This document shows, piece by piece, positions 1-9,143 of a stretch of 20,022 nucleotides of DNA. Under the pieces are notes generated by a model that was not told the origin of the DNA, searched no databases, and saw nothing but the letters and a program-made list of their open reading frames with translations. The stretch covers positions 1 through 20,022 of the forward strand of contig JAIVFJ010000603.1 of NCBI GenBank assembly GCA_025765615.1. Direction: 5' to 3'. This DNA comes from Zopfochytrium polystomum (lineage: Eukaryota; Chytridiomycota; Chytridiomycetes; Chytridiales; Chytridiaceae). Position numbers and translations under genes: made by a program. The stretch's first letter is position 1; each line of letters starts with the position of its first letter.

Positions 1-82
1 ACAAAAGCCACCGTGGAACGAGCCTCTACTCAGCTCGGAACTCCGTGGAGGGGGAAGCCAGCATCGTGGGCCCCACAACTCC

Positions 83-389
83 TCACCCGCCCTCCCTCCC
101 CACAAACGCCACCGGCACCCACCCAGCCTCCTTCTTCTCCGTCTCCCCCGCGCCGCTGCTGCCACCCGCGCCCATCGACGCCGTCTGCCCCTGCGCCGCC
201 GGCACGGTCCTCACAGCGTACACCCAGGTCCCCGACGCCTTCTGTACGTTCAGCACCTCGCCCTTGCGCACAGACATCTCCTTCGCCGAGCGCGCGGCAA
301 AGCCGTGAAGCACGACGATGCGGTCGCCTTTTGCCAGCTGCAGGGGTGGTGGGGGTTGTTGTTGGTGCTGCCGGACGGGGCCTGGGTGG

Positions 390-421
<32 letters not shown>

Positions 422-3400
422 GTGGCGCTGTGGAGCCGTCGCCGCCATGCCCGCAGGTTGCTGCGACGCGGAGGAGGAAGAGGCGGCGGTGGAGGTTGTG
501 GCGAGGGAGGAGGCGACCGACTCTGCGACCGAGTCCGGGGACCAGGCTTCGACGGTGTCGTTGAATCGGACGCCTAGCTGCTGGGGCTGGACGGAAGCGG
601 CTGGGCGGGGGATGAGCGGGGGAGGGGGTGGTGCGTGGGCGATGATGTTGTGGAGGGCGGCGTGGGCGGAGAGGGAGGCGGAGGGAAGGTTGGCGGGGAC
701 GGGAGGGTGCCGACGGCGGCTGCATCGGAGGAGAGGAGGAGGCTGCAGCGGAGGCTGCGGATGCAGTGGGGACGGGGAGGATGGGGTCGAGGTCGGGCAT
801 GGCGGCTTCCGGGCGGAGCGGGAGGTAGGTGGCCGGCTTCTTTTTGGGCTGCGGCTGCGGCTGCGACTGCGGCTGCTGGAGTGCTGCCGCTGGCGCAGGT
901 TGTGGGGCTGCCGGTGCTCCAGGAGCCGTCGGCGCTGGAGGCTGGGGTGGCGGGGCCGTCGCTGATGGTGCGGCAGTGCCTGTTGCTGGGGCTACAGCGG
1001 TCGTTAAGGAAGAGGGCGGAAGCGCAGCGGCCTGCGTGGTGCCGGTCGCTGGTATCGAATAGGGTGCGGCGAGCGCTGCCGCTGGCGGTTGCGGTGGCCC
1101 CTGAGGGATCAGCAGCGGAGGCGGCGGGAACGTGGGAATGCGGGGCCGGGCCGGGAACGGATGGAGCAAATGCAAAGCCGACAAGGGTGTGCAGGTGCAA
1201 GCTGCACAGGGCGCGGGGATTGCGTCGGCTGAGGTGGCGGTGGAAACATCTTTGTTGTCCAAGTAGAAGGACAGCGTCTGTGTCGGCGATCGCGAGGGCG
1301 GCGTGGAGAAGACGTCCCGGGCGTTGATCCCACCCCAGGGAGGGGACAAAGTTGGGTGACGGCGTGAAGCGCTTCTTCCCGCTCGAAGCAGCAATCGAAT
1401 ACGACGGTATGGGTGAAGGGGTGTGCGAAGCAGGCGCGGGGACTGCGACAAGGGTTGGCGAGCTCGTAGTCGCAATCAGTGAGGTCGGCAAGATCGACAC
1501 GACTTTCTTTGCTGTTGGGCCTGCTGTTGCTGCTGTTGTTGTTGTTGATGCTGTTGCTGCTGTTGTTGCTGCTGTTGTTGCTGCTGCGCCTGCGCCAATA
1601 ACTGCTGCTGCGACTGCTGCTGCTGCTGCAGAAACTCGGGTGGAATCTGCTGTGTCTCTTGCATTTGCTGCTGGTGCTGCATCATCTGCATCTGCTGATG
1701 CTGCAGCTGCAGTTGAAGATGCAACTGCTGCTGCTGCAAGAGCTGCTGCTGCTGCACCTGCAAATGATGTTGCTGGAGTTGTAGCTGCGCAAGGTGCTGT
1801 TGTTGCGAGTCGTACGGCGGTTGTTGAATAGGCTGTGCATGTGGCGGAACGGAGGGGCTGGGGCTGAGGCTGTTGCGGATGGGTCTGATTGTACGCTTGG
1901 TACTGCAACGCTGGCGGCACCGCGGGCGGTGTTTTGCTCCGAAGATTGGCTTCCGGGGTGCCCGGACGCGAGTTGGACTGCGGGTTCCCCGCGTCACCGG
2001 CAGACTCCTTGCCTTTCCTGTCCGCCACGCCTCGTTCCTTGTCCGCCTTGTTCAAGGAAAACAGACGGCTCGCCAGGTTCTGCAGCCCGCTCTTAAACGC
2101 GCCTCCGCCTCCGCCGCCGCCTCCCGCCGCGGCCGATGGAGAGAGTGGCGGACTGGCGCGCGCTCCTGGAGTTTTTTGGCCAGGGCTTTTCGGCTTCGTT
2201 GAGGTCGGTGATGTGCTGTTTCCGACGCCCACAGACATGACGTCTGGCACGGTCGTAGGCGAGGATATCTGCAATTTTGCTGGAACGGACGGTCGTTTCC
2301 GGCCGAGACTGGAAAACTGCAAGGGGCTGCTATAGTATGTGGTCGCCGGCTGTGGCTGCTGCTGCTGCTGCTGGTCAGTTTGCTGCTGACTCTGTGGCTG
2401 TTGTGCCTGCTGGTTTTGATTCGGATGCGACAATAAAAAGTGATACTGCGGAGGCAGAGGGTGCGACAGCTTTCGCGGTAGAGATCCAAACTGAGCGGTT
2501 CCTTGCTCTTTTGCTGCTGGCAAAGGCGGCGGGAGCGCCGAGGACGACGACGAAGACGCGGGAGGAATAACGACATCCTTCCCAGTGATGGCGAGGGAGG
2601 ACTTTCTGGCAGAAATCACAAATCCAGAAACCTTGTCCAGGCGGCCAGGCTTTGCCGTCGAGGCGGCAGGCCCGGACGTCCCCCGCCGCCGGCACTCCGC
2701 CCTGCGACTTTGCAAGGGCGCGGGCGGCGTCGACAAGACTGTCGAGCGAGGACCGCCGCGATGCGAGCGACAGTCTCGACACGCGCTGCTGTCCGTTTTC
2801 GTCCGTCTCCAACTCGAGGCCGACCCCGCCGCGCCACGCAGCGGCGCGAGTACCGGCGTCGGCGTCGCCGCTGGTGCCACGCTTGCTGCTGCCATCGGCT
2901 CCTCCGGCAGACTTGACCGATCGGCCCCTCTCGACCGTGAGGTGGGCGCGGAAGCGCTCGGGGCCGGCCGGGATGTATTCGCCGCTGGCGAGCTTGGCGC
3001 GGACGGCGTCGGAGATGGCGAAGGGGACGAGCGAATTGGTTCGCGGGTGGACGTGGCGATCGATGCTTTTCGCTGAGGACTGCCTCGCCGTAGAAGTCGT
3101 TTCGTCCGGCGCGTCCTGACTGTTCTCCTCGGGTTTCTCGTCTTGGCCAGGTGTTCGCGGCGTTGTTGGAACAGACTCTGTTCGAGGGGATGCGGTGGCA
3201 AGGGGTGAGGAGACGATGGGATGTGCAGGAACCGTGGGCGTGGCAGAGGTTGCGCTCAGGCTAATGCCTGAATTGCCGATGGAATCAGAGGGCTGTAAGT
3301 TGCTTGCTTCTGCCCGCGAGCTGAGGGCCGAAGAATTGGGCTCAGCCGCGACTGCAGGAGCAGGTACTGGTAATGGGCAGGCGGCACGGCGTTGTTGCAC

Positions 3401-3433
3401 GCGGCGGCTGCGTTCTTTGCGAGCGATCCGCAC
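83..3433 (-). CDS. SH3-domain protein with long polyQ/Pro/Ser-rich region (frame-disrupted; 5' end uncertain)
   Basis: The protein ends in an SH3 domain (about 86-328). Visible hallmarks are the start GDRIVVLHGF, the acidic/RT part KEMSVRKGEVLNV, the Trp of TWVYAVR and the C-terminal GWVPVAFVG; an insertion of about 30 residues (Gly/Ser/Glu-rich) precedes the last strand. SH3 domains bind proline-rich peptides, so a cytoskeletal or signalling scaffold role is inferred. Upstream come a 10-Gln run, Ala/Pro-rich linkers, a Gln-rich block (about 1500-1830), a basic segment FKSGLQNLASRLFSLNKADK, and a Cys/His cluster ending CDFCQKVLPRHHWEGC (about 2600). The coding signal moves between frames at about 2590, 1880, 1500, 1330 and 700, usually at runs such as CCCC or GGGG, and makes sense on both sides of each. 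The stop is TGA at 83-85. I do not recognise an orthologue; the N-terminus is unresolved. Confidence 0.7.
86..328 (-). other. SH3 domain at the C-terminus
   Basis: This is the domain part of the gene above, about 80 residues including the insertion. Aligned to the family pattern it has the first strand (DRIVVLHGF), the RT-loop acidic region, the KGEVL turn, one Trp where the family usually has WW, and GWVPVAFV in place of GWVPSNYV. The usual ALYDY aromatic positions are partly replaced (VLHGF), so ligand binding may differ from a textbook SH3. The fold call is confident; the ligand is unknown. Confidence 0.8.
392..421 (-). repeat. CAG trinucleotide run encoding polyglutamine
   Basis: Ten consecutive Gln codons lie just before the SH3 domain on the minus strand (CTG triplets on the plus strand). 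It is a simple-repeat tract likely to vary in length between strains. Confidence 0.9.
1500..1830 (-). repeat. Gln-rich CAG/CAA imperfect repeat region
   Basis: This is a long imperfect CAG/CAA stretch. On the minus strand one frame gives a Gln-rich region with interspersed Leu, His and Met (including QQIPPEFLQQQQQSQQQ). Another open frame reads the same bases as Ala/Thr-rich. The Gln frame joins more naturally to the upstream text, but needs one indel at each end (about 1880 and 1500). The Ala/Thr frame needs no shift but contains several isolated Cys residues. Confidence 0.75.
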
Positions 3434-4080
3434 TCTTCAAACCGCCCATGTATGAGAGAGAGGAGTAACACTACAAGAGATCGGAGCCGATCCAGGGTCT
3501 CGGGCCTCGGCGGGGACGCTTGAGTGGTTTGGACCTTGGGAATTCGATGGCGACTGTGCGGAGGTCGACGAAGACGAGCGGGAGGCGAATGAGAAGGAAG
3601 ACGGGTTCCTCGATCTTGCTTGCAACATCGGTACTCTGCTCGATCGGATATGCGAAGAAGCGCGGAAACTGGTTACACACACGGATGAAAAAGTGCCAAA
3701 GAACATCAAGATAACAGGGTGGGAGATTCAGACCAGTGCTCTTAAAGCGTTTGCCAAGGCAACCTTCCCCACGACGGCGTCCATAAACGGCCCCGGTTCC
3801 GTCGGATCGGCTCGACGGAGCCTCGGGGGATGATGATGAGGTTGCGGTGGTCTTGATCGGTCGAGCGATGGCGATGGCACGAGCGACAGCCGATGTGTCT
3901 AGATCGGCGACAGCCTCTGCGAGATCAAGGAAGGCATCTGCCAGGTGGCGGTGATGCGCGCTCTGCAGGACGATGTTGCTGCCAGCAACCCGATCAAGGG
4001 CGCGCAGCGGCATCGACGAGATCCAAAGGGCGAAGAGGTTGCGGTTGCCGCGGCGGTGCGGTAAAGCTGTTGGGCTCCAT
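3434..4080 (-). other. Possible 5' continuation of the SH3 gene (uncertain)
   Basis: Minus-strand reading is open here in shifting frames. An ATG at 4080 begins MEPNSFTAPPRQPQPLRPLD and, after one frame change, joins a helical segment (LADAFLDLAEAVADLDTSAV). Further on, a Ser/Pro-rich stretch (3437-3709 frame) resembles the rest of the protein. The plus strand, in the codon-aligned opposite frame, also reads as plausible soluble protein (3456-3830), with no ATG and with stops at its end. Strand and gene identity are therefore unresolved. I favour the minus strand because its long frame has no stop. Confidence 0.3.
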
Positions 4081-4445
4081 CCTGTCTGTCGGCAAGCCGC
4101 GGTACAGTGTGTCCGTCTACAGCCAATGCGACCAGAGAGCGAGCAAGCAGCAGGTCGCAAGTTGGCAAGCCCTTCCAAAATAGAAGAACTGCCGGTGGGT
4201 AGTGGGTTGATCGCAGCGCTAGCGGGGGCCACAGATATCCCGAGCTTGAGGCCGCTCGCTCGAGGGGACCCAGCCGAAGGGCCGGCGGGCGGGTAAGGAA
4301 GGAAAGGGAGGGGGGGAGAGAAGTGTGGAGTGCGGAGTGTGGAGTTGCGGGGCGTCGAGAAGGAGGGGAAGGAAGGAAGGAATGTGCGGCGGCGACGACG
4401 GGACAGGTGAAGCAAAGAGAGAAGTGCAAAGGAGAGCGGGAGCAA

Positions 4446-4506
4446 GAGACAGACAGGCAGACAGACCGGCAGACTGGCAGACAGACAGACGGCGACAGAG
4501 ACAGGC
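4446..4506. repeat. CAGA/GACA tetranucleotide repeat
   Basis: Imperfect tandem units of CAGA, GACA and GGCA run through this stretch. It is a microsatellite with no coding sense. Confidence 0.85.
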
Positions 4507-4656
4507 GTGCAAAAGGGAACAGTTTTCTGTCTGCTGCTCTGTCGGGCCGAGCTTTCAATGTTTCTGTCTGTCTTCGCAGCTGTCTGCCAATTATTCCCGA
4601 AACGAAATGGCTTTCCAAACTCGGCGCGCCGCATTCCTAAAGCGGCCTGAGACACG

Positions 4657-4675
4657 AAAAAAAAAAAAAAAAAAA
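4657..4675. repeat. A19 homopolymer
   Basis: Nineteen consecutive A bases. It could be an ordinary simple repeat or the tail of an old retroposed copy; no target-site duplication was seen. Confidence 0.9.
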
Positions 4676-5044
4676 GTAGAGGAGGAAGAGAAAAATAACA
4701 GAAGGGCTTCGCCGCAGCAGGACCGAGGGTCCCCGCTTGGTGCTGTTGCGGTTGTCGACCGTGAAAAACCAACCTCAATAGAATTTGGCAGATATCATAA
4801 TATAACATCACAGAAAATAACGCAAACGGAAGACTTGCGGTTGACTTCGGCCTAAGGTTTCAAATCGATAGAGTATCGCGATATTAGGGAGTTTTTGCAA
4901 CGCAAGTAAATCTACTGTTCCTTGCTCATGACAGGAACGTTTCCTTCGCTCACGAGGAAATATGGCGAAGAAAATTCCATGTGAGCAGGCCGTCGCAAGG
5001 AAGAACTTTTCCTTGTGAGAACCGTAAAATAAATCGTAAAAAAC

Positions 5045-5376
5045 ATGGGAAAGAAGGACAGCAAGGTCGTCCCCAAACGCCGGAGAATGTCACATTCAGG
5101 AGGAATCTTGAGGAACGTCGTTTTCAATGGGCAGTGCAGCAAGCAGTCAGAGGAAAGCAGAACAGGAGAGGAAGAGGAATGATGAGAAAAAGAAGCATCT
5201 TGCAGAGGAACAGGCAAAGCAGGAGGCGGTTGCAAATCAGAGGGCGGATGAGCGCTTGGCGCTGGAACTGGCCGAGAAAAATGGCAGCCTTGGCCCAGGC
5301 ACAGTCCACAAGCATGGCGATCATGGCTATCGCGGCTATCGCACAGCAAATGCTTGAGCAACACAAAGCAAAGTGA
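5045..5376 (+). pseudogene. Small charged ORF of a Harbinger-like element (frame-disrupted)
   Basis: A short Lys/Glu/Gln/Ala-rich helical protein, probably the accessory ORF of the element that carries the adjacent transposase. One frame starts at 5045 (MGKKDSKVVPKRRR). Another gives the charged helix KKHLAEEQAKQEAVANQRAD followed by LALELAEK. After the AAAAA run near 5278 a third frame gives an Ala/Met/Gln-rich tail ending QQMLEQHKAK and TGA at 5374-5376. At least two indels separate these segments. An AATAAA-type poly(A) signal follows at once (about 5378). The 3' end faces the transposase 3' end about 23 bp away. I do not recognise the family; the link to the transposon rests on position and orientation. 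Confidence 0.5.
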
Positions 5377-5399
5377 AATAAATTGCTACAAGTGCTTTA

Positions 5400-5955
5400 T
5401 TAGTCTTTGTGAGAATGCTCGTCCTCCGAGTTAGCCAGCCACTCTTCCAAATCATCCTCACAACTTTGCAAATATTCGTCTAAAGAGGAGGGCTTCAAGC
5501 TAAAGTAGTCGGAAATCTGGTTACCACCCTGCAAGCACAGTTTAAAGTTGGAGAGCAGCACTGCAACGTGACACATCTTTCCAACTGGCTGCAGGTATAC
5601 CTTTTTGGTTTTCCCAGTCGTTCACCACCATCCCAAACCCCCACTTGACAGCCTCTCTCAGCTGGCTCATTTTCTTGTTAAAAAGTGACTGTAAAGCAGT
5701 TGGGTTCAACCCACGATGAGGGTAGATAAGGTTGCACTGAATACCATTCCGTAGATCACGAAGCGCCCATGCAGAGTGCCAGGAGCTTCGATGAGGCGGG
5801 CCAAAACAAGGGCAAGCTTGCTCCTCTTGAAAAGGTAAGCATCGTGTCAAGAGCCAGCAATTGGCCCAAACAGGTGAACGACAAGACCATCTGGGGCAAC
5901 GACAGATTGGTACTTCAGGGCATGTTTATGCTTAGAAGGAAAGTTAACTTGTGTT
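5400..5955 (-). pseudogene. Decayed PIF/Harbinger-like DDE transposase, C-terminal part
   Basis: Read on the minus strand from about 5955, the segments are HALKYQSVVAPDGLVVHLFG, then PIAGS-stop-HDAYLFKRSKLA, then LNPTALQSLFNKKMSQLREA and VKWGFGMVVNDW. The last part is KKVYLQPVGKMCHVAVLLSN, NFKLCLQGGNQISDYF and an acidic tail ending EDEHSHKD with TAA at 5400-5402. This order matches DDE_Tnp_4/Harbinger nucleases, which cut and move the element's DNA. Damage is plain: a TGA (5847-5849) replaces the residue before the HD pair, the YGD block is lost at a frame change near 5750, and the Glu of the family VE-x-FG block is Lys (5644-5646). The first catalytic Asp region is absent upstream. The gene is 5'-truncated and inactive. 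A minus-strand AATAAA overlaps the stop. Confidence 0.8.
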
Positions 5956-6460
5956 GAATGCAAACATAAAACGTAATCACCTTATGTCCGCCCTAACCCA
6001 ACCAAGCAAGCGCCTCACTATTACTGTGGCCTGCACACTACATAAATCATGGCCTGCCACTACCTAATTGTACAAACCACACTATGAACATTGTGGCCTG
6101 CCACTCATTTAATCCAGCAACAGGTTACGTATGCACTGGATTACCCATACCCGAGCAGGGCAAGGTTTAAGGCTTTGCCTTTAAATATCTTTTTTTTTTT
6201 TTCTTTTCTCCTTCTTCTTCTTCGTCTTTCATTGCAATGCAGATGATTTTCGATCGTACTGGAATGCCATTTCCCGCGCCGCCCTTGCGACGCCAGCAAC
6301 AGCCCTTCGCTCGCTCCCTCAAGCAAGACAGACGAAACAATCAATCGGCCACCGCGCGGCGATCGAGCGGGGATGCTTCACAGCGCCGATCGCCCTTGCC
6401 AGTCTTCCACACGGGTTTGGACCCACGATGGAGTGAGATCGATCGGGGTTTCCCTTCGCT

Positions 6461-6518
<58 letters not shown>

Positions 6519-6707
6519 CCTCCATCCAAGTCCACAACTGAAAAAGAAAAAAAAAAAAACGCCCCCCGACAAACTTCATTCATTTATTTTCCTTGGCCTG
6601 CCTCTGCCCCTCTGTCTCCTTTCGCCGCACCATCTTTGTCTGTCTCCTCGTCTGCTGACCACATTGCCTCTCTCTGTGTTCGCCAAAGCAAAAGAGCATT
6701 CTATCGC
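5956..6707. other. Spacer between transposon relic and acidic gene
   Basis: This stretch contains three dispersed copies of a GTGGCCTGC(C)ACT-like motif (about 6026, 6050 and 6092), possibly the remaining end of the transposon. Then come T-rich and CTT-rich DNA (6189-6230), a CT array and an A-rich tract (6541-6560). No convincing gene. The pyrimidine-rich DNA upstream of the ATG at 6708 may be the promoter region of the next gene. Confidence 0.5.
6459..6512. repeat. CT dinucleotide microsatellite
   Basis: Nearly pure (CT)n with one interruption, about 200 bases upstream of the acidic gene's ATG. CT/GA tracts are common in promoters, but no function can be shown here. Confidence 0.9.
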
Positions 6708-7859
6708 ATGGTGGACGAAAGAGAGCGCGACACCACCTCCACCACCACAGTCCACGACGACAACAGCGGCGGCGACGGCCACTGGGCAGCAACGGACACA
6801 GCGAGGGGAGGAGGAGGAGAGCGAGGCAGTGGAGGAAGAGGAAGAGAAGTGGGGGCGGGAGGAGCAGGAGGAGGAGCAGCAGCAGCTGCTGCAGGCCCAG
6901 GACGAGGAGGAGGAGGAGGAGGGCCGCGGGGGGCGACGCGGCCGAGTCGAAGGCGAGGGCGAGGATCGGAGAGAGGCACAGGCGGCGTGGGAGGGCGAGG
7001 AGGAGGAAGAGGACGACGAGGAGGAGGAGAATCAGTAGGAAGAGGAGGAGGACCACGACGACGATTGCAAGAAGCAGACAGTCCGGAGCGGGCGCCGGAA
7101 CGGCACCCCCGACATGAGCCACGGCCACCGCCACAGTTTCCAGGTCCTTCGGACGACGCGTCCGACAACAAACACCACCACCACCACCACCACCACCATC
7201 TTCTCGCCTTTCTTGCACCATCATCGTCCCACACTGGCACCATCACGACCATCACCCGCCGCCGCCGATAACGACAACGAAAACGACGACGAAGAACACC
7301 ATAACTTCAACGACGACGCCCTCGCGGCCGCGCACGCCGCGCACGACGCAACCCCCACCTTTGCCGCTATGGCCGCCGTGAACGCAGCCGCCGCCGCCGT
7401 CGCCGCCATTCAACCACCAAAGCCCCGCCGCCTCACCCTCCTCGTCCACATCCTCCTCGCCGTCGTCCTCCCTGTCGTCGACATCCTCCGCCGCCTCCTC
7501 GCCCACCACCACTCCCACAACAACCCACCACCCGCAGCGGCATCCGCCCCGACCGGCTCCAGACGACACGCACGACAGCGGGCCACCGACACGGGCACCG
7601 GCGCGGGGCTCGGCAGCAGAAGCGTCTTGCGCCTCCGTCCCCGGCGCAGTCGCAGCACCAGGACCGCACCCCCGGCATCACTGACGTAATCTCTCAGCTG
7701 GCGCAGTTCGCGGCGGCGCTGCGGGCGGACACTGCGCGGGGGACGACGACCTCGTCGTCCCACGGCGCCACCGCCACTTCCGACGCTTCCACGGCGGCTG
7801 TTGCCGACGAGATTCGGGAGCGGCCGCCGCCCGCGCCGACTTCTTCGTCTTCGTTTTGA
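6708..7859 (+). CDS. Acidic low-complexity protein, function unknown (frame-disrupted)
   Basis: I do not recognise this protein. A start at 6708 gives MVDERERDTTSTTTVHDD. After a frame change near 6800 comes a Glu-rich, probably coiled segment (EEEESEAVEEEEEKWGREEQ, ending EEEEEDDEEEENQ). Following pieces, in different frames, include DSPERAPERHPRHEPRPPP, a His/Thr-rich repeat, NDNENDDEEHHNFNDDALAA with an Ala-rich stretch, a Ser/Thr/Pro linker, and a less biased C-terminus GITDVISQLAQFAAALRADT running to EIRERPPPAPTSSSSF and TGA at 7857-7859. The ending reads like real protein; the rest is low complexity, so boundaries are soft. The acidic composition would suit a nuclear or histone-binding protein, but that is only a guess from charge. 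Confidence 0.5.
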
Positions 7860-8583
7860 CATCGGGGGGGCGTTCGCGTGGGCCAACCAAGATGCATTGA
7901 GGCGAGGCTAACCTTGGTGATACAGCCAAAAAGGAGGCCAAAATACGGACTCAAACGTAAAGAGAGGCAGTCTCTGGCTGCAGTCTGGCGCATTGGACAT
8001 TGGGCAAAAAATCTGTCAGGAATTGCATGTTGGAATGTCTTATTACGCGTCGCACACTTGTGGGAAAACATTAAAAGTATGGACTCCTTAGCTCAACAGC
8101 AGCATTGGTCGCTTGTTCAAATCGTGTTGGGGGAGAGAAGCACCCTCCCCTGTGAGTCAAGCTAAAGAGGAGAGACGAGGACACCGCTTTTCATCATCCC
8201 CAAAAAAAATACAAAATAAAAAACTAACAAAAGAACAAAAAAAAATCGCAGTATTTCCATAGTAAGGCTCTGCAGATAGGACAGGATAGGATAAGACGCC
8301 TTTATCCCAAACCGAGCCAAAGTAAAAGAAACGCAAAACCAAACCCAACTGTGACGGCTTTCGCCTTATCTGTATCCTAGCTGTAACTGCAGTTTGGCTG
8401 GTTAATTAATGGTTAGTGGTTTAAAACTGGGCAAACCTGACGTTTTTGGTTAAAATAATTTGTAAACCCTATCCTGAACCGATCCTAACTGGAGTGGTAT
8501 GGTTAGAAATTTTCACTACCATCCTTACAGCAAAAATAGCAGTTTAGGGTGGGATAAGCAAACAAAAAACACGTAAAGACATT
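7860..8583. other. AT-rich spacer, no clear gene
   Basis: Base composition shifts sharply to AT-rich. A short open frame (7878-8165) has no recognisable domain. A tRNA-like string lies near 8085-8135, but no cloverleaf forms. AGGATAGGATAAGACGC followed by CTTTATCCC (8284-8310) makes a weak hairpin. The end of an old mobile element is possible but not supported by terminal repeats I can see. Confidence 0.4.
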
Positions 8584-8630
8584 TGGGTAAGGACTATTTA
8601 TTCACACGCATTCACATTTGTCCTTACCCA
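8584..8630. repeat. Inverted repeat, 11-bp arms
   Basis: TGGGTAAGGAC (8584-8594) pairs perfectly with GTCCTTACCCA (8620-8630) around a 25-nt AT-rich loop. It could be a small MITE-like remnant or a structured RNA element. No target-site duplication is evident. Confidence 0.7.
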
Positions 8631-9024
8631 GTGTTGGACACCTTGTGAATAACACAGTGTTTCCCTTGTTTGAAGTGTGGGAACCAACGAACGGCTCTGA
8701 TGGATTGATTGGCCCAACGGGGAGGACGTGTTTTTCGTAGTTGTTGTTTCATGGACTGGTTCCAAATCGGGAGGAAAATGAAGCAAAAACGAACAGAGAA
8801 AGCACGGAAAAGAAACAAGAAAAAAAAAAAAATTTTTTTTTGTTTTGTTTTTTGCCCCGCCGCAATTAGAATAGAGAAAGAGAGCGCCCCCCTTTGACCG
8901 CCGTTGCGTTGCCGCCACCAGCCACCAGGTCCAGTGCCAGTACACACACACACACACACACACACATACCCCCATTCTCCACTACATACACACACACACA
9001 CACACACACACAACACCCCACCTA
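8631..9024. repeat. Spacer with two CA microsatellites
   Basis: No gene seen. An A-rich/T-rich patch (8819-8852) is followed by two (CA)n arrays at 8942-8966 and 8988-9012, separated by about 20 bases. They sit just upstream of the first ATG of the phosphatase gene candidate. Confidence 0.8.
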
Positions 9025-9112
9025 ATGGTAGACACTCTCAGCAGCATCGGCACCAGCGGCGGGACGGGCACGGTTGGCCGTATCGGTGAGGCGGCGGCCG
9101 CGACGGCGGTCC

Positions 9113-9143
<31 letters not shown>

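Larger units (their letters stand above)
4081..5044. other. Intergenic spacer with simple repeats
   Basis: No convincing gene. It holds purine-rich GGAAGG/GGAGG sequence (about 4280-4390), the CAGA/GACA repeat, an A19 tract and then AT-rich DNA (4760-4960) leading into the transposon remains. Long open frames here are Ser/Pro/Leu translations of simple sequence. If the SH3 gene starts at 4080, its promoter would lie here; I see no clear core element. Confidence 0.5.

Noticed and set aside
2535..2600. A 58/61-nt GT...CAG segment on the minus strand that would restore frame in the SH3 gene
   Set aside because: Poor donor site (GTCGTT), and the skipped bases read as normal Ser/Pro-rich protein in the new frame.
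5700..5725. GGGTTCAACCC resembling a tRNA T arm
   Set aside because: It lies inside the transposase reading frame and no cloverleaf surrounds it.
6580..7255. Long minus-strand frames with Leu/Val/Pro-rich translation
   Set aside because: They are antisense translations of GAG/GAC repeats of the plus-strand acidic gene.
8085..8140. tRNA-like string (TTAGCTCAAC ... GTTCAAATC)
   Set aside because: The D-loop and T-loop like words are too close together and no acceptor or anticodon stem forms; at most a deleted relic.
8942..9012. CA arrays considered as CRISPR-like or regulatory repeat array
   Set aside because: Simple dinucleotide repeats without spacers; ordinary microsatellites in a eukaryotic genome.
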